Origin: Oscillospiraceae bacterium
Lineage (GTDB): Bacteria > Bacillota > Clostridia > Oscillospirales > Oscillospiraceae
Direction: 5' to 3'
DNA: 64,000 nt
Assembly: GCA_017416685.1 (NCBI GenBank)
Contig: JAFQBN010000002.1
Span: forward strand, 264,991 to 328,990
In this document: piece after piece, positions 17,917 to 25,952 of the stretch
How positions within the stretch are numbered: the first letter of the stretch is position 1
Layout of the letters: each line of letters opens with the position of its first letter
The notes under the pieces: model-generated
The model's database searches: none
What the model was told of the DNA's origin: nothing
Seen by the model: only the letters and a program-made list of their open reading frames with translations
Made by a program: the position numbers and the translations under genes

Positions 17917-18399
17917 TCATTGCTCCGCCGCCTGCTTCAGGGTATCCCCGGTCAGGCGGTAAATAGTCCAATCTTCCATAGGGACGGCACACATGCGCTT
18001 GGTGTAAAACTCAATGGAGGGGGTATTCCAGTCAAGGCATGCCCACTCCAACCGACCACATTCCCGCTCCTCAGCGATGGCGGCAAGCTTCTTCAGCAAA
18101 CCCTTGCCATAGCCTTTCCCACGGTGTTCCGGCAGCACGAACAGGTCCTCCAGATAGATACCCGCCCGGCCCAAAAAGGTGGAGAAGTTGTGGAAAAACA
18201 GGGCAAAGCCCACTTCCCTGCCCTCTTCCAGCGCGAAGAGGACCTCAGCCTTACTTTTTTCAAAAACCCACTCACGCAGCAGTTCCGGCGTGGCGACCAC
18301 CTCGTGGGCCATGTGTTCGTACTCGGCCAGCGCGCGGATGAAATTCAATATGGTTTGCTCGTCACCGGGGACGGCCATACGAAAGGACAAACCGCTCAT
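17917..18399 (-). CDS. GNAT family N-acetyltransferase
   Basis: A 160-residue acetyl-CoA-dependent acetyltransferase. The core GNAT elements are visible: YLEDLFVLPEHRGKGYGKGLLKKL, where RGKGYGKG is the acetyl-CoA pyrophosphate loop, and the C-terminal NTPSIEFYTK segment. The sequence resembles spermidine/diamine N-acetyltransferases (an FIRALAEYE-like start and EDLFVLPEHR), so a small amine is a likely substrate, but this is family-level inference. Its ATG overlaps the VanZ-family stop (ATGA), with AAAGGAG upstream. Confidence 0.88.
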   Translation of the reverse strand: MSGLSFRMAVPGDEQTILNFIRALAEYEHMAHEVVATPELLREWVFEKSKAEVLFALEEGREVGFALFFHNFSTFLGRAGIYLEDLFVLPEHRGKGYGKGLLKKLAAIAEERECGRLEWACLDWNTPSIEFYTKRMCAVPMEDWTIYRLTGDTLKQAAEQ

Positions 18400-19013
18400 T
18401 TCTTTGCTCCTTTGAACCAGGAATAAATCGACTGACACAGCCGGGTCACCACCCAGCCGGCCAATGCTCCCATAAAATTCAGGATGGAGTCATCCACATC
18501 GGCAACCCCAAATCCCGTGTACCACTGCAGCCACTCCACCCCGGCGCAGACCAACGCCAGCAGCGGTACTGCCAGCCACACTCGCCGCATAGAGCGGAAC
18601 ATGACCGGCAGCAGCACACCCAGTGGGATGAGGATGACCACGTTGCCCAGCAGATTGAACAGGCTGGACAAGCTGCCCGTTCTGCGGAAATGGCTCCAGA
18701 AGCGGCTGATGGTGTAAAAGGGTTCCAAATTCACCGCACCGCCCCAGGCCCGGTCCAGATGGAACAGGCCGCCGAAAAACAGCATAACAGACAGGATAGC
18801 AAGGTAATAGACAAGCAATACCCATAACCCCTTGCGGCGATAGCTTCCTGCCTCAGCACGGCTCATGCCATGCGTGCGCAGCAGCACACCAAAGCCCGCC
18901 AGCATGACGGATGCCAGCGGCACGATAAGCTGATGATTGACCGAAAGCCTGTCCCCCATCAGCAGCCACAGGGCGTTCAGCGCCGCTGCGGCAAGGTAAC
19001 AAAACACGCTCAT
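18396..19013 (-). CDS. VanZ-like family membrane protein
   Basis: A 205-residue integral membrane protein with about six hydrophobic helices and the VanZ-family C-terminal signature: NLLGNVVILIPLGVLLP, then EWLQWYTGFGVADVDDSILNFMGALAGW. The prototype VanZ confers low-level teicoplanin tolerance by an unknown mechanism, but most chromosomal relatives are uncharacterised, so resistance should not be assumed. Start and stop overlap whiA and the GNAT gene by four bases each, indicating tight coupling. Confidence 0.87.
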   Translation of the reverse strand: MSVFCYLAAAALNALWLLMGDRLSVNHQLIVPLASVMLAGFGVLLRTHGMSRAEAGSYRRKGLWVLLVYYLAILSVMLFFGGLFHLDRAWGGAVNLEPFYTISRFWSHFRRTGSLSSLFNLLGNVVILIPLGVLLPVMFRSMRRVWLAVPLLALVCAGVEWLQWYTGFGVADVDDSILNFMGALAGWVVTRLCQSIYSWFKGAKK

Positions 19014-19909
19014 GCTTCCCCGTGTCCCAGCTCCACCAGCTTGCGCAGGCGGTGGTTCATGGCCGACTTGGTCACCGGCGGATCGCAGCGGTCGGCAAGC
19101 TGGGCCAGCGTATCCTCCGGGTGGGCCGCACGCAGGCGGGCCGTCTCCTTCAGCTTGTCGGGCAGGGTATCCAGCAGTCCGGTCTGTTCCAGCAGACGGA
19201 TAGCCTCCAGCTGGCTTTGGGCCGCCTCCACAGCCTTGTCCAAATTGGCAGCATCGCAGTTGACCCGGCGGTTCACACTGCCCCGCAGGGTCTTTTCCAC
19301 CTTGGCATTCATGATCTCCATGGCAGAGATAGGCGCGCCGACCCCGGTAAGAAAATCTTCAATTGCCTCACTTTGCTTGAAGTAAGCGATGTAATTGGCC
19401 TTGCGGGTGACCTGCTTGGGCGCAAATCCGCACTCCTGCATCAGGGCATGGGCCTCCCGGCTGACGTTGAAGTGGGAGGTGGCCAGTTCCAGATGATACC
19501 CCTTCTCCGGGTCGGTCACCGAGCCGCCGGCCAGAAACGCCCCCCGCAGGAAGGCAAGCCGGCAGCACGTCTCCTCCAACACGGCGAAGTTGATGTGGTG
19601 GGCCAGCATATTTTTTACGTCAATTCCAAACGTCTCCCGGATGATACTCATTTTTTCCGGGTCAGTGATGCCGAACACCCGCTTGCCTGTGGCCTCCGGC
19701 CGGGGCAGGCGGTCGAACTCAATGCGGAACGCCTTTTTGAACAGGGCGGGCAGACGGGCAGAAAAGGCATCACTTTCCGTGACGATGCGCACCTGACTGC
19801 TGAACTGGTTGCAGAACAGCAGCACACCGTAAGCCTCCGCCTGAGCGCAGCATTTTTTATTCAGGCCGGAGCGGCACAGCTCCGCCTTGACGTCAGATGC
19901 AAATGACAT
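19010..19909 (-). CDS. whiA: WhiA DNA-binding protein
   Basis: A 299-residue protein with an N-terminal LAGLIDADG-like fold (FLRGAFLAGGSVTDPEKGYHLEL) and a C-terminal helix-turn-helix (SLA-type: LAQLADRCDPPVTKSAMNHRLRKL). WhiA controls sporulation genes in Streptomyces and affects division or chromosome segregation in Bacillus. It lies directly after yvcK and rapZ, an order conserved across Gram-positives. It overlaps the VanZ gene by four bases. Length and both domains look complete. Confidence 0.96.
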   Translation of the reverse strand: MSFASDVKAELCRSGLNKKCCAQAEAYGVLLFCNQFSSQVRIVTESDAFSARLPALFKKAFRIEFDRLPRPEATGKRVFGITDPEKMSIIRETFGIDVKNMLAHHINFAVLEETCCRLAFLRGAFLAGGSVTDPEKGYHLELATSHFNVSREAHALMQECGFAPKQVTRKANYIAYFKQSEAIEDFLTGVGAPISAMEIMNAKVEKTLRGSVNRRVNCDAANLDKAVEAAQSQLEAIRLLEQTGLLDTLPDKLKETARLRAAHPEDTLAQLADRCDPPVTKSAMNHRLRKLVELGHGEA

Positions 19910-19932
19910 ATCCTCTCACCTGTCTTCCCGCG

Positions 19933-20940
19933 TTATCTCGTTCGCATTTTCTGTTGATAGACCCGCAGCACCTCGCGGGCAAGACGGTCGGAGCTGTGAC
20001 GGGCAAAGTTGCTGTCCTGAGAGGCCACGGGCCGCTCCACCAGTTCCAGCCCCATAGCGGCAAACCGCTCCCGATCCACCGTCAGCGGCACCGCATCTTC
20101 CTGTCTGTATCGCTCCAGCAGCCAGCCGGGTACCGCCTGACTGTTGGCAAGGCACAGATCCACCATCCCCGGCGCACCGTGAGCCATCAGCGCCTCCACA
20201 TGGTCGGCGGCGGTGTACCCCTCGGTCTCGCCCTCCTGGGTCATGATGTTGCAGATGTACATTTTCAGACCCCCGGCATTGCACAGGGCTTCCACAACAC
20301 CGTCCACCAGCAAATTGGGAATAATGCTGGTGTAAAGACTGCCGGGACCGAGCAAAATCAGGTCCGCCTGCGCGATGGCATCCAGCGCATCGGGCAGGGC
20401 CGGAGGATGCTCCGGAATCAGGGCAACGCGGGAAATACGGCAATCCTGTTCCTTTTTGAATGCAAAAATGCTGGATTCCCCCACGATGCTGCTTCCGTTT
20501 TCAAACACGGCCTCCAACTGCACATCGGCGCCGGTCACAGGCAGAACACGTCCGGTAATGGCCAAAACGCGGCCCATCTGCCGCACCGCCTCCTCAAAAG
20601 AGCCGGTCACGCCATCCATGGCCGCCAGCAGCAGGTTGCCGAAGCACTGGCCCCGCAGGCTGCCCTCGGTAAAACGATACTTCAGCAGGTCGGTCATAAT
20701 GGGTTCGGCATTGGCCAACGCTTCCATACAGTGGCGGATATCGCCGGGAGGCAGAATGCCGATGTCCCGCCGCAGCATGCCGGAGCCGCCGCCGTCATCG
20801 GACACGGTGACGATAGCGGTCAGATTGGCCGTATAGCGCTTCAATCCGCGCAGCAGAGTGGACAGGCCCGTTCCGCCGCCGATAACGACGATTTTTGGCC
20901 CGTTTTCCCAGCTGTGGCGGTCGGTAAAATCAAAAAACAT
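19933..20940 (-). CDS. YvcK/GlmR family protein (gluconeogenesis factor)
   Basis: A 335-residue cytoplasmic protein of the CofD/YvcK fold. The N-terminal nucleotide-binding motif GGGTGLSTLLRGLK and the VSDDGGGSGMLR segment are diagnostic. In Bacillus the homologue binds UDP-GlcNAc and stimulates its synthesis through GlmS, tying carbon supply to wall precursor flow. That fits the operon with murB and rapZ. The ATG at 20940 is 5 bases after AAGGTGA; a GTG three codons earlier overlaps that site and is less likely. Confidence 0.95.
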   Translation of the reverse strand: MFFDFTDRHSWENGPKIVVIGGGTGLSTLLRGLKRYTANLTAIVTVSDDGGGSGMLRRDIGILPPGDIRHCMEALANAEPIMTDLLKYRFTEGSLRGQCFGNLLLAAMDGVTGSFEEAVRQMGRVLAITGRVLPVTGADVQLEAVFENGSSIVGESSIFAFKKEQDCRISRVALIPEHPPALPDALDAIAQADLILLGPGSLYTSIIPNLLVDGVVEALCNAGGLKMYICNIMTQEGETEGYTAADHVEALMAHGAPGMVDLCLANSQAVPGWLLERYRQEDAVPLTVDRERFAAMGLELVERPVASQDSNFARHSSDRLAREVLRVYQQKMRTR

Positions 20941-20951
20941 ATCGTTCACCT

Positions 20952-21815
20952 TCAGTTCCGAAGCATATCCCGATGGTTCTCCGCCACAGGATAACCGCAG
21001 TTGGCAACAAACTCCGCCAACCGGTGGGAAACCGCCACAGAGCGGTGACGGCCACCGGTACAGCCCACGGCGATGAATAGGGCGGATTTTCCCTCCTCTT
21101 TGTACCGAGGCAGCAAAAACTGCAGCATATCACACAGCCGCCTCATGAACTCCACGGCACTGTCATCGTTGAAAACGTAATCAGCCACCGGCTGCTCCAA
21201 CCCCGTGTGGGGGCGCAGCTGGGGGTCATAGTGGGGGTTTGCCATAAAGCGAACATCAAACACCAGGTCCGCCTCCGGCGGAATGCCGTATTTGAATCCA
21301 AAGGACGTCACGTTTACCCGCATCTCGTCCGCGTGGCTGTCCCGGCTGCGGAAAATTTTCAGCAGCATATCCTTCAGTTTCAGCTTGGGCAGTTCGGTGG
21401 TATCCACCACCCAATCTGCCTTCTCCCGCAGGGGCGCAAGCAGCTCGCGCTCGGCGGCAAGGGCGGCCTCCAGTCCCTCCTGCTCCGCTTCAAGGGGGTG
21501 GCTGCGGCGGGTCTCTTTATACCGCTTGATAATGGTACTGTCGGCGGCATCCATGAAAAGGATGCGCACCGGGCAGTGGCTTCGCTCCAACTCGTCCAGC
21601 ACACGGGACAGGCCCTCAAAGGCCGCGCCGGCACGCACATCCGTGACCAGCGCCATCCGCTTGTACTCACCGCTGCCCCCCATACCCAGCTCGGCAAACT
21701 TGCCGATCAAAGGTACGGGCAGGTTATCCACACAGAAGAACCCCATGTCCTCCATACAGTTGGCGGCATAGCTTTTCCCCGCGCCGGACATGCCGGTCAC
21801 AATGATAAATTCCAT
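20952..21815 (-). CDS. rapZ: RapZ/YvcJ nucleotide-binding adapter
   Basis: A 287-residue P-loop protein with GMSGAGKS at residues 8-15 and the conserved C-terminal domain (FGFKYGIPPEADLVFDVRF, VGCTGGRHRSV). In E. coli RapZ guides RNase E to the GlmZ small RNA and senses glucosamine-6-phosphate; in Bacillus YvcJ affects competence. GlmZ is not expected in Clostridia, so the target here is unknown. It sits between murB and yvcK, with short spacers, giving a cluster around amino-sugar supply. Confidence 0.95.
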   Translation of the reverse strand: MEFIIVTGMSGAGKSYAANCMEDMGFFCVDNLPVPLIGKFAELGMGGSGEYKRMALVTDVRAGAAFEGLSRVLDELERSHCPVRILFMDAADSTIIKRYKETRRSHPLEAEQEGLEAALAAERELLAPLREKADWVVDTTELPKLKLKDMLLKIFRSRDSHADEMRVNVTSFGFKYGIPPEADLVFDVRFMANPHYDPQLRPHTGLEQPVADYVFNDDSAVEFMRRLCDMLQFLLPRYKEEGKSALFIAVGCTGGRHRSVAVSHRLAEFVANCGYPVAENHRDMLRN

Positions 21816-21846
21816 CTTCCATCACCTTTTCCGTCTGCCGGAAAAA

Positions 21847-22749
21847 TCAATCCAGCACCTTGACTTCCATCTCAAGTTCCACCCCGGTGGCCTCATGCAC
21901 CTTTCGGCGCACCTGCTCCACCAGAGCCAGCACATCGGCGCAGGTCGCCCCGCCCCGGTTGACCACAAATCCCGCATGCTTTTCCGAAACCTGCGCTCCG
22001 CCCACCTGCAGGCCCTTCAGCCCGCATCGGTCGATGAGCGCCGCGGCAAAGTGACCCACGGGCCGCTTGAACATACTGCCCGCGCTGGGGTATTCCAGCG
22101 GCTGTTTATCCCGGCGGCGGACAGCCAACTCGTCCATGCGGGCGGTGACAGCCACGGGGTCACCGGGAGCAAGTTCCATCCGGGCCGACAAGATCATGCG
22201 TCTGCCATCGGAAAATGCGCTGTGGCGATAGGCAAAATCAAATTCCTCCGCCTGCTCCACACTGCCATCTGCATTCAGGCAGGTCACGCCCACGACCACC
22301 TGTGCCATCTCGCCGTCGTAGGCACCGGCGTTCATGGTCACCGCGCCCCCCAGACTGCCGGGGATCCCGTGCGCAAATTCCAGTCCTGTCAGGCCCGCAT
22401 CCCGGGCCAGCACAGCAAGCCGGGCCAGTGTGATCCCGCACTCCGCGGTAACGGCAGTTCCCTCTACTACACAGCCTTTCATCCCGGAGGTCTTGATGAT
22501 GAACTGCTCGACCCCCTCGTCGGGGACCAGCAGGTTGGAGCCGTTGCCCATGAAGAAGGGCGTGATACCCAGTTCTGCCGCTGCGCGCACAGCACACACC
22601 GCCTGTTCCGTATCCACAGGCAGCGCCATCAGCCGGGCCGGGCCGCCGATATGGAAGGAGGTATGACTGCTCATAGGCTCAAAGGGGCGCAATTCCAGCC
22701 CCGGACACACCTCATTCAGCCGTTTTGCAAGTTGTTCGAACCGCTCCAT
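21847..22749 (-). CDS. murB: UDP-N-acetylenolpyruvoylglucosamine reductase
   Basis: FAD enzyme that reduces UDP-GlcNAc-enolpyruvate to UDP-MurNAc. The FAD-binding part shows SSHTSFHIGGPA, FFMGNGSNLLV and the GIPGSLGGAVTMNAGAY motif; the C-terminal domain has the catalytic Ser in SAGSMFKRP (type II, without the tyrosine loop). Length 300 residues is normal for Gram-positives. GAGG lies 7 bases before the ATG and an extended -10 promoter is seen upstream. It opens the murB-rapZ-yvcK-whiA operon. Confidence 0.97.
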   Translation of the reverse strand: MERFEQLAKRLNEVCPGLELRPFEPMSSHTSFHIGGPARLMALPVDTEQAVCAVRAAAELGITPFFMGNGSNLLVPDEGVEQFIIKTSGMKGCVVEGTAVTAECGITLARLAVLARDAGLTGLEFAHGIPGSLGGAVTMNAGAYDGEMAQVVVGVTCLNADGSVEQAEEFDFAYRHSAFSDGRRMILSARMELAPGDPVAVTARMDELAVRRRDKQPLEYPSAGSMFKRPVGHFAAALIDRCGLKGLQVGGAQVSEKHAGFVVNRGGATCADVLALVEQVRRKVHEATGVELEMEVKVLD

Positions 22750-22810
22750 ACGCGTTCCTCATTTCCGGGCAGCCACGATGGGTATACTGCACCAAACTAT
22801 AATCCAATTT

Positions 22811-22839
22811 ATTATAACAAATCTTGCAGACAAATAGAA
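22811..22839 (-). promoter_or_regulatory. Promoter for murB operon, extended -10
   Basis: Minus strand TGTTATAAT (extended -10) with a weak TTCTAT -35 at 17 bases, about 60 bases before murB. Confidence 0.5.
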
Positions 22840-22847
22840 TACCTTAA

Positions 22848-22881
22848 ATAAAAAAAGTGGGGCGATCTACGCCCCACTTTT
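22848..22881 (-). terminator. Terminator of hprK
   Basis: Arms AAAGTGGGGCG and CGCCCCACTTT, 5-base loop, followed by a T run on the minus strand, directly after hprK. Confidence 0.9.
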
Positions 22882-22884
22882 CAC

Positions 22885-23829
22885 TCAGATCTCCTGATTT
22901 TGACGGAAGTACTCGTCCATACGCTGGCTCAGCTCCAGCGCAGCGTTGTGGCCCATCTTGCGGTTGCGGTTATTCATGGCCGCCACCTCAAGAATACTGG
23001 CCAGATTTCGGCCCGGCTTGACCGGTATGGTCACGGAAGGCAGGGGCGTATCCAAAAGGATGGTATAGTTATTGTCCATCCCCAGGCGGTCGTAGACCTT
23101 CCCCTCTTTCCACGCCTCCAGATTGACCACAAAGTCAATTTCCTGGCTGTCCTTGATGGCACCCATACCAAACAGGCGGCGCACGTCGATGACACCGATG
23201 CCGCGCAGCTCCATGTAGTGACGAATAAGTTCCGGCGCGGTGGCCACCAGATTGCCCGCGTTGTCCTTGTAGATCTCCACAGCATCGTCAGCAATGATGC
23301 GGTGACCGCGCTTGATCAGCTCAATGGCCACCTCGCTCTTACCCACACCGGACTCACCCTGGATCAGCACGCCTTCGCCATACACCTCCAGCATAACACC
23401 GGAACAGGTCAGGCGTGGCGACATGTGCAGACGCAGACTGCCGATAAGAGAGCTGGTAAAGATGGAGGTCGCCTCATGGGTGCGCAGGATGGTGCGGTCG
23501 TACTTTTCCGCCATCTCCATACATTCGGGGAACGGCTCCATCCCCCGGGTGATGATCAGGCCGGGGACCGGGTGGGCCAGCAGGCGGTCAAAGCTCTTTC
23601 TCCGCTCGTCAGGCGTCAGCTTGGACAGATAGGTCGTCTCCACCAGACCAATGACCAGCAGGCGCTCCTCATCAAAGTGGTCAAAAAAACCGATCAGGGG
23701 CAGACCGGGACGGTTGATGTCCGCGGTACGCAGGGGGTACTCGCCGAAATTCTCACCGCTGCGCAGAATTTCAAGATGGAACTGCTCAATAATTTCCTTC
23801 AGCTTGACGCTGGGACCCTCCTGTGGCAT
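22885..23829 (-). CDS. hprK: HPr kinase/phosphorylase
   Basis: Bifunctional sensor that phosphorylates HPr on Ser46 and removes that phosphate, controlling carbon catabolite repression in Firmicutes. Walker A GESGVGKS is at residues 158-165 and the HprK signature ELRGIGVIDVRRLFG at 207-221. The N-terminal domain (1-130) is complete; total length is 314. The ATG follows AAAGGAG by 9 bases. A good promoter and a terminator bracket it, so it is transcribed alone, next to but apart from murB. Confidence 0.97.
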   Translation of the reverse strand: MPQEGPSVKLKEIIEQFHLEILRSGENFGEYPLRTADINRPGLPLIGFFDHFDEERLLVIGLVETTYLSKLTPDERRKSFDRLLAHPVPGLIITRGMEPFPECMEMAEKYDRTILRTHEATSIFTSSLIGSLRLHMSPRLTCSGVMLEVYGEGVLIQGESGVGKSEVAIELIKRGHRIIADDAVEIYKDNAGNLVATAPELIRHYMELRGIGVIDVRRLFGMGAIKDSQEIDFVVNLEAWKEGKVYDRLGMDNNYTILLDTPLPSVTIPVKPGRNLASILEVAAMNNRNRKMGHNAALELSQRMDEYFRQNQEI

Positions 23830-23860
23830 AGCAGTCGCTCCTTTGCTTGTTATTTGTTCC

Positions 23861-23889
23861 AGTATAGCCTATTTTTCTCTGCGGCGCAA
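23861..23889 (-). promoter_or_regulatory. Promoter for hprK
   Basis: TTGCGC, 17 bases, TATACT on the minus strand, about 30 bases before the start. Confidence 0.65.
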
Positions 23890-23948
23890 GTACATTCCGT
23901 CCCGCACATGCCCTCCGCTGACTTTTCGAAAAAAACTTGAAAAAGCTC

Positions 23949-23977
23949 TTGCTTTTTGATAAACAATCTGCTATTAT
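23949..23977 (+). promoter_or_regulatory. Promoter for rpmB
   Basis: TTGCTT, 17 bases, TATTAT, about 60 bases before the ATG. Divergent from the hprK promoter. Confidence 0.6.
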
Positions 23978-24035
23978 ATCTGTCGATACTCCGATTTGTG
24001 ATTTGAGTGTACTTCTAAACGAGGAGGTAAGCGAA

Positions 24036-24224
24036 ATGGCCAAATGTGAATTCTGCGACAAGGGCATGGTGTTCGGCATTCAGGTGTCCCACTCCCACCG
24101 CCGTTCCAACCGCCCCTGGAAGCCCAACGTGAAGCGTGTCAAGGCGATCGTGAATGGCGCCCCCACTCATGTGTACGTCTGCACCAGATGCCTCCGTTCC
24201 GGTAAGGTCACCCGTGCGGTGTGA
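24036..24224 (+). CDS. rpmB: 50S ribosomal protein L28
   Basis: A 62-residue ribosomal protein with a zinc ribbon formed by Cys4/Cys7 and Cys49/Cys52 (the C+ form of L28). The conserved block VSHSHRRSNRPWKPN identifies it. The start follows GAGGAGG; the open frame continues upstream but lacks homology. It has its own promoter (23949-23977) and a strong terminator, and is divergent from hprK. Confidence 0.97.
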   Translation: MAKCEFCDKGMVFGIQVSHSHRRSNRPWKPNVKRVKAIVNGAPTHVYVCTRCLRSGKVTRAV

Positions 24225-24239
24225 TTGATAAGGCAAACT

Positions 24240-24275
24240 AAAACTCCGTGTCCGATGGACACGGAGTTTTTTTAT
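24240..24275. terminator. Bidirectional terminator between rpmB and rnmV
   Basis: Arms AAACTCCGTGTCC and GGACACGGAGTTT with a 3-base loop and a T run on the plus side; it overlaps the rnmV stop region. Confidence 0.88.
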
Positions 24276-24868
24276 TCTTTCAACTGTAAAAGTGCCGCGT
24301 CCAATTCTCTTTTGGTGCAGCAGGTATTCAAATATTGCAGCAGGGCGTTTGCCGACATATGCCGGGGCAACCCAAGCACACGGAGCAGTTCGCCCCGGCG
24401 CGCACCGCTGTCCGGCGTACCGGTAAGGCCAAAACGCATCAGGTCCGCCTTGGTCAGGGCAAGGTCACAGACAGAAGCCTCCGCCCCCTCCAGCACCGTG
24501 GCACCGGCATGGAGCAGCGCCTGCTCCAAAATTGCGGGGTCCATGCCCTCCACGCCCAGCTTCCCCTCCTTGCCGGGGCGGATCTTGCGCCGCTCCTTTC
24601 CCATGATGTCCGGGACATAGGCATGCTTGAGATATTGTGGGTCAACGGCACTTTTAATGCGGTTTCGGATGACAAATCCCGCCCCATCCGGGTCGGTAAA
24701 GACGATCAGCCCCCGCTTTTGCGCCAGACGGCGCAGCAGGTCCATCTGCTCCTCATTTTTGAAAATACCGAATCCTCCCGTCTCCACGATGAGGGTATCC
24801 ACCACCTGAGACAGGGTGTTCTTATCGTAGCGGCCCTCCACCACCACAGCTTCGCGAATGCGCAGCAT
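24272..24868 (-). CDS. rnmV: Ribonuclease M5
   Basis: Toprim-fold nuclease that matures 5S rRNA with the help of ribosomal protein L18. The Toprim motifs are VVVEGRYDKN near the N-terminus and the FTDPDGAG acidic pair; the C-terminal part resembles the M5 rRNA-binding domain. Length 198 residues fits. It is the last gene after holA with a 12-base gap and GAGGGGGC upstream; the ATG at 24868 is chosen over an out-of-frame ATG four bases earlier. In Bacillus rnmV lies near ksgA, which is absent here. Confidence 0.93.
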   Translation of the reverse strand: MLRIREAVVVEGRYDKNTLSQVVDTLIVETGGFGIFKNEEQMDLLRRLAQKRGLIVFTDPDGAGFVIRNRIKSAVDPQYLKHAYVPDIMGKERRKIRPGKEGKLGVEGMDPAILEQALLHAGATVLEGAEASVCDLALTKADLMRFGLTGTPDSGARRGELLRVLGLPRHMSANALLQYLNTCCTKRELDAALLQLKE

Positions 24869-24880
24869 ACATCCGCCCCC

Positions 24881-25933
24881 TCAGTTGTCGGCCCTGCCCG
24901 CCGGGGTGGACAGCTCCAGCAGCAGGTCCGCCATCAGCTCCCGCTCGGTGCCGCTGCTGGACTTCAGGGCCAGATCGGTTTTTGCACACGCAATGACCGC
25001 CTTGCGGCACCAAGCCAAAGAGAACCGACGTGCGTTGTTCATCAGCTTTTCCGCAGGGTAGGGCTTCATCCCCCACTGAGCCGCCAGATCCCCCGCCGTA
25101 CCGTGCCGTTCCATGCACAGCCGGGCGGAGTACAGCTGCCGCAGCTGCTTGCCCAGGGCCGCAAGGATGGGAATGGCTTTCTCCTGCATTTGGAACAACT
25201 CACCCAGCACCTGGGCAGCCTTGTCGAAGTTGCCCACGCCAATGGCGTTGGTCATTTCAAAGACCACCGCATCCAGCTGGGGGGTAGCCACCGCATCAAT
25301 GTCCTGCCGTGTAACGCGCTCGCCCCTGGCAAAGGCCGCTATCTTTTCGATCTCACCGATGAGGGCGTTCATCAAGTCACCGCACAGGAAGATGAGATAC
25401 TGGGCCTGCTCCGTGTCGATATCTTTGCTCAGGGCCCGGAAGCGGCGGCGGACCCAGTCAACGAGGTCCCCCTGCTCCTGTCGGGCAAATTCCACCACGC
25501 TTCCATGCTCTTTCAATGCCGCCGCCAACTTGGTGCGGGCATCAGCCTTGTAGACCAGCGTGTCGTACACGAACACTACACAGCAGTAGTCGGGAAGCTG
25601 TCCAAACAGCTCGGCCATTGCCTGCCGGTCAGACTCCGGGGCCTTGAACAGGTCGTAGTCCTCCACCAGCACCATGGTGCGCTCACTCATCATGGGCAGG
25701 GCATCCACCGTCTGTTCCAGCAGTTCCGGGGTCAGTTCCTTTCCGGACAGCACGTGCAGGTTGAAGTCTGCCATCCCCTGCCCCACCAGCTGCTCTTTCA
25801 TCTTTTCCAGATAGTAGCTGCGCAGATAGGCCTCTTCGCCGTGCAGCACATAGAGCCGTCCGAGGGTGCCGGCGGACAGATCCTGCTTGAACTGTTTGTA
25901 TGCCGAGTTGTCTGCTTTCTGCTTGACAGCCAT
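24881..25933 (-). CDS. holA: DNA polymerase III delta subunit (clamp loader)
   Basis: A 350-residue AAA+ family clamp-loader subunit that opens the beta clamp. It lacks a Walker A, as expected for delta, and shows YVLHGEEAYLRSYYLEKM near the N-terminus and a C-terminal collar domain (LGKQLRQLYSARL, then WGMKPYPAEKLMNNARRF). The ATG at 25933 has AAAGGGG upstream and lies 19 bases after the comEC stop. The pairing with comEC is a common Firmicute arrangement. Confidence 0.93.
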   Translation of the reverse strand: MAVKQKADNSAYKQFKQDLSAGTLGRLYVLHGEEAYLRSYYLEKMKEQLVGQGMADFNLHVLSGKELTPELLEQTVDALPMMSERTMVLVEDYDLFKAPESDRQAMAELFGQLPDYCCVVFVYDTLVYKADARTKLAAALKEHGSVVEFARQEQGDLVDWVRRRFRALSKDIDTEQAQYLIFLCGDLMNALIGEIEKIAAFARGERVTRQDIDAVATPQLDAVVFEMTNAIGVGNFDKAAQVLGELFQMQEKAIPILAALGKQLRQLYSARLCMERHGTAGDLAAQWGMKPYPAEKLMNNARRFSLAWCRKAVIACAKTDLALKSSSGTERELMADLLLELSTPAGRADN

Positions 25934-25952
25934 GCCGTCACGCCCCTTTCTG

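Noticed and set aside
18396-19013. Teicoplanin resistance determinant because of VanZ similarity
   Set aside because: There are no vanA-type genes nearby and VanZ-like proteins are common chromosomal genes without proven resistance.
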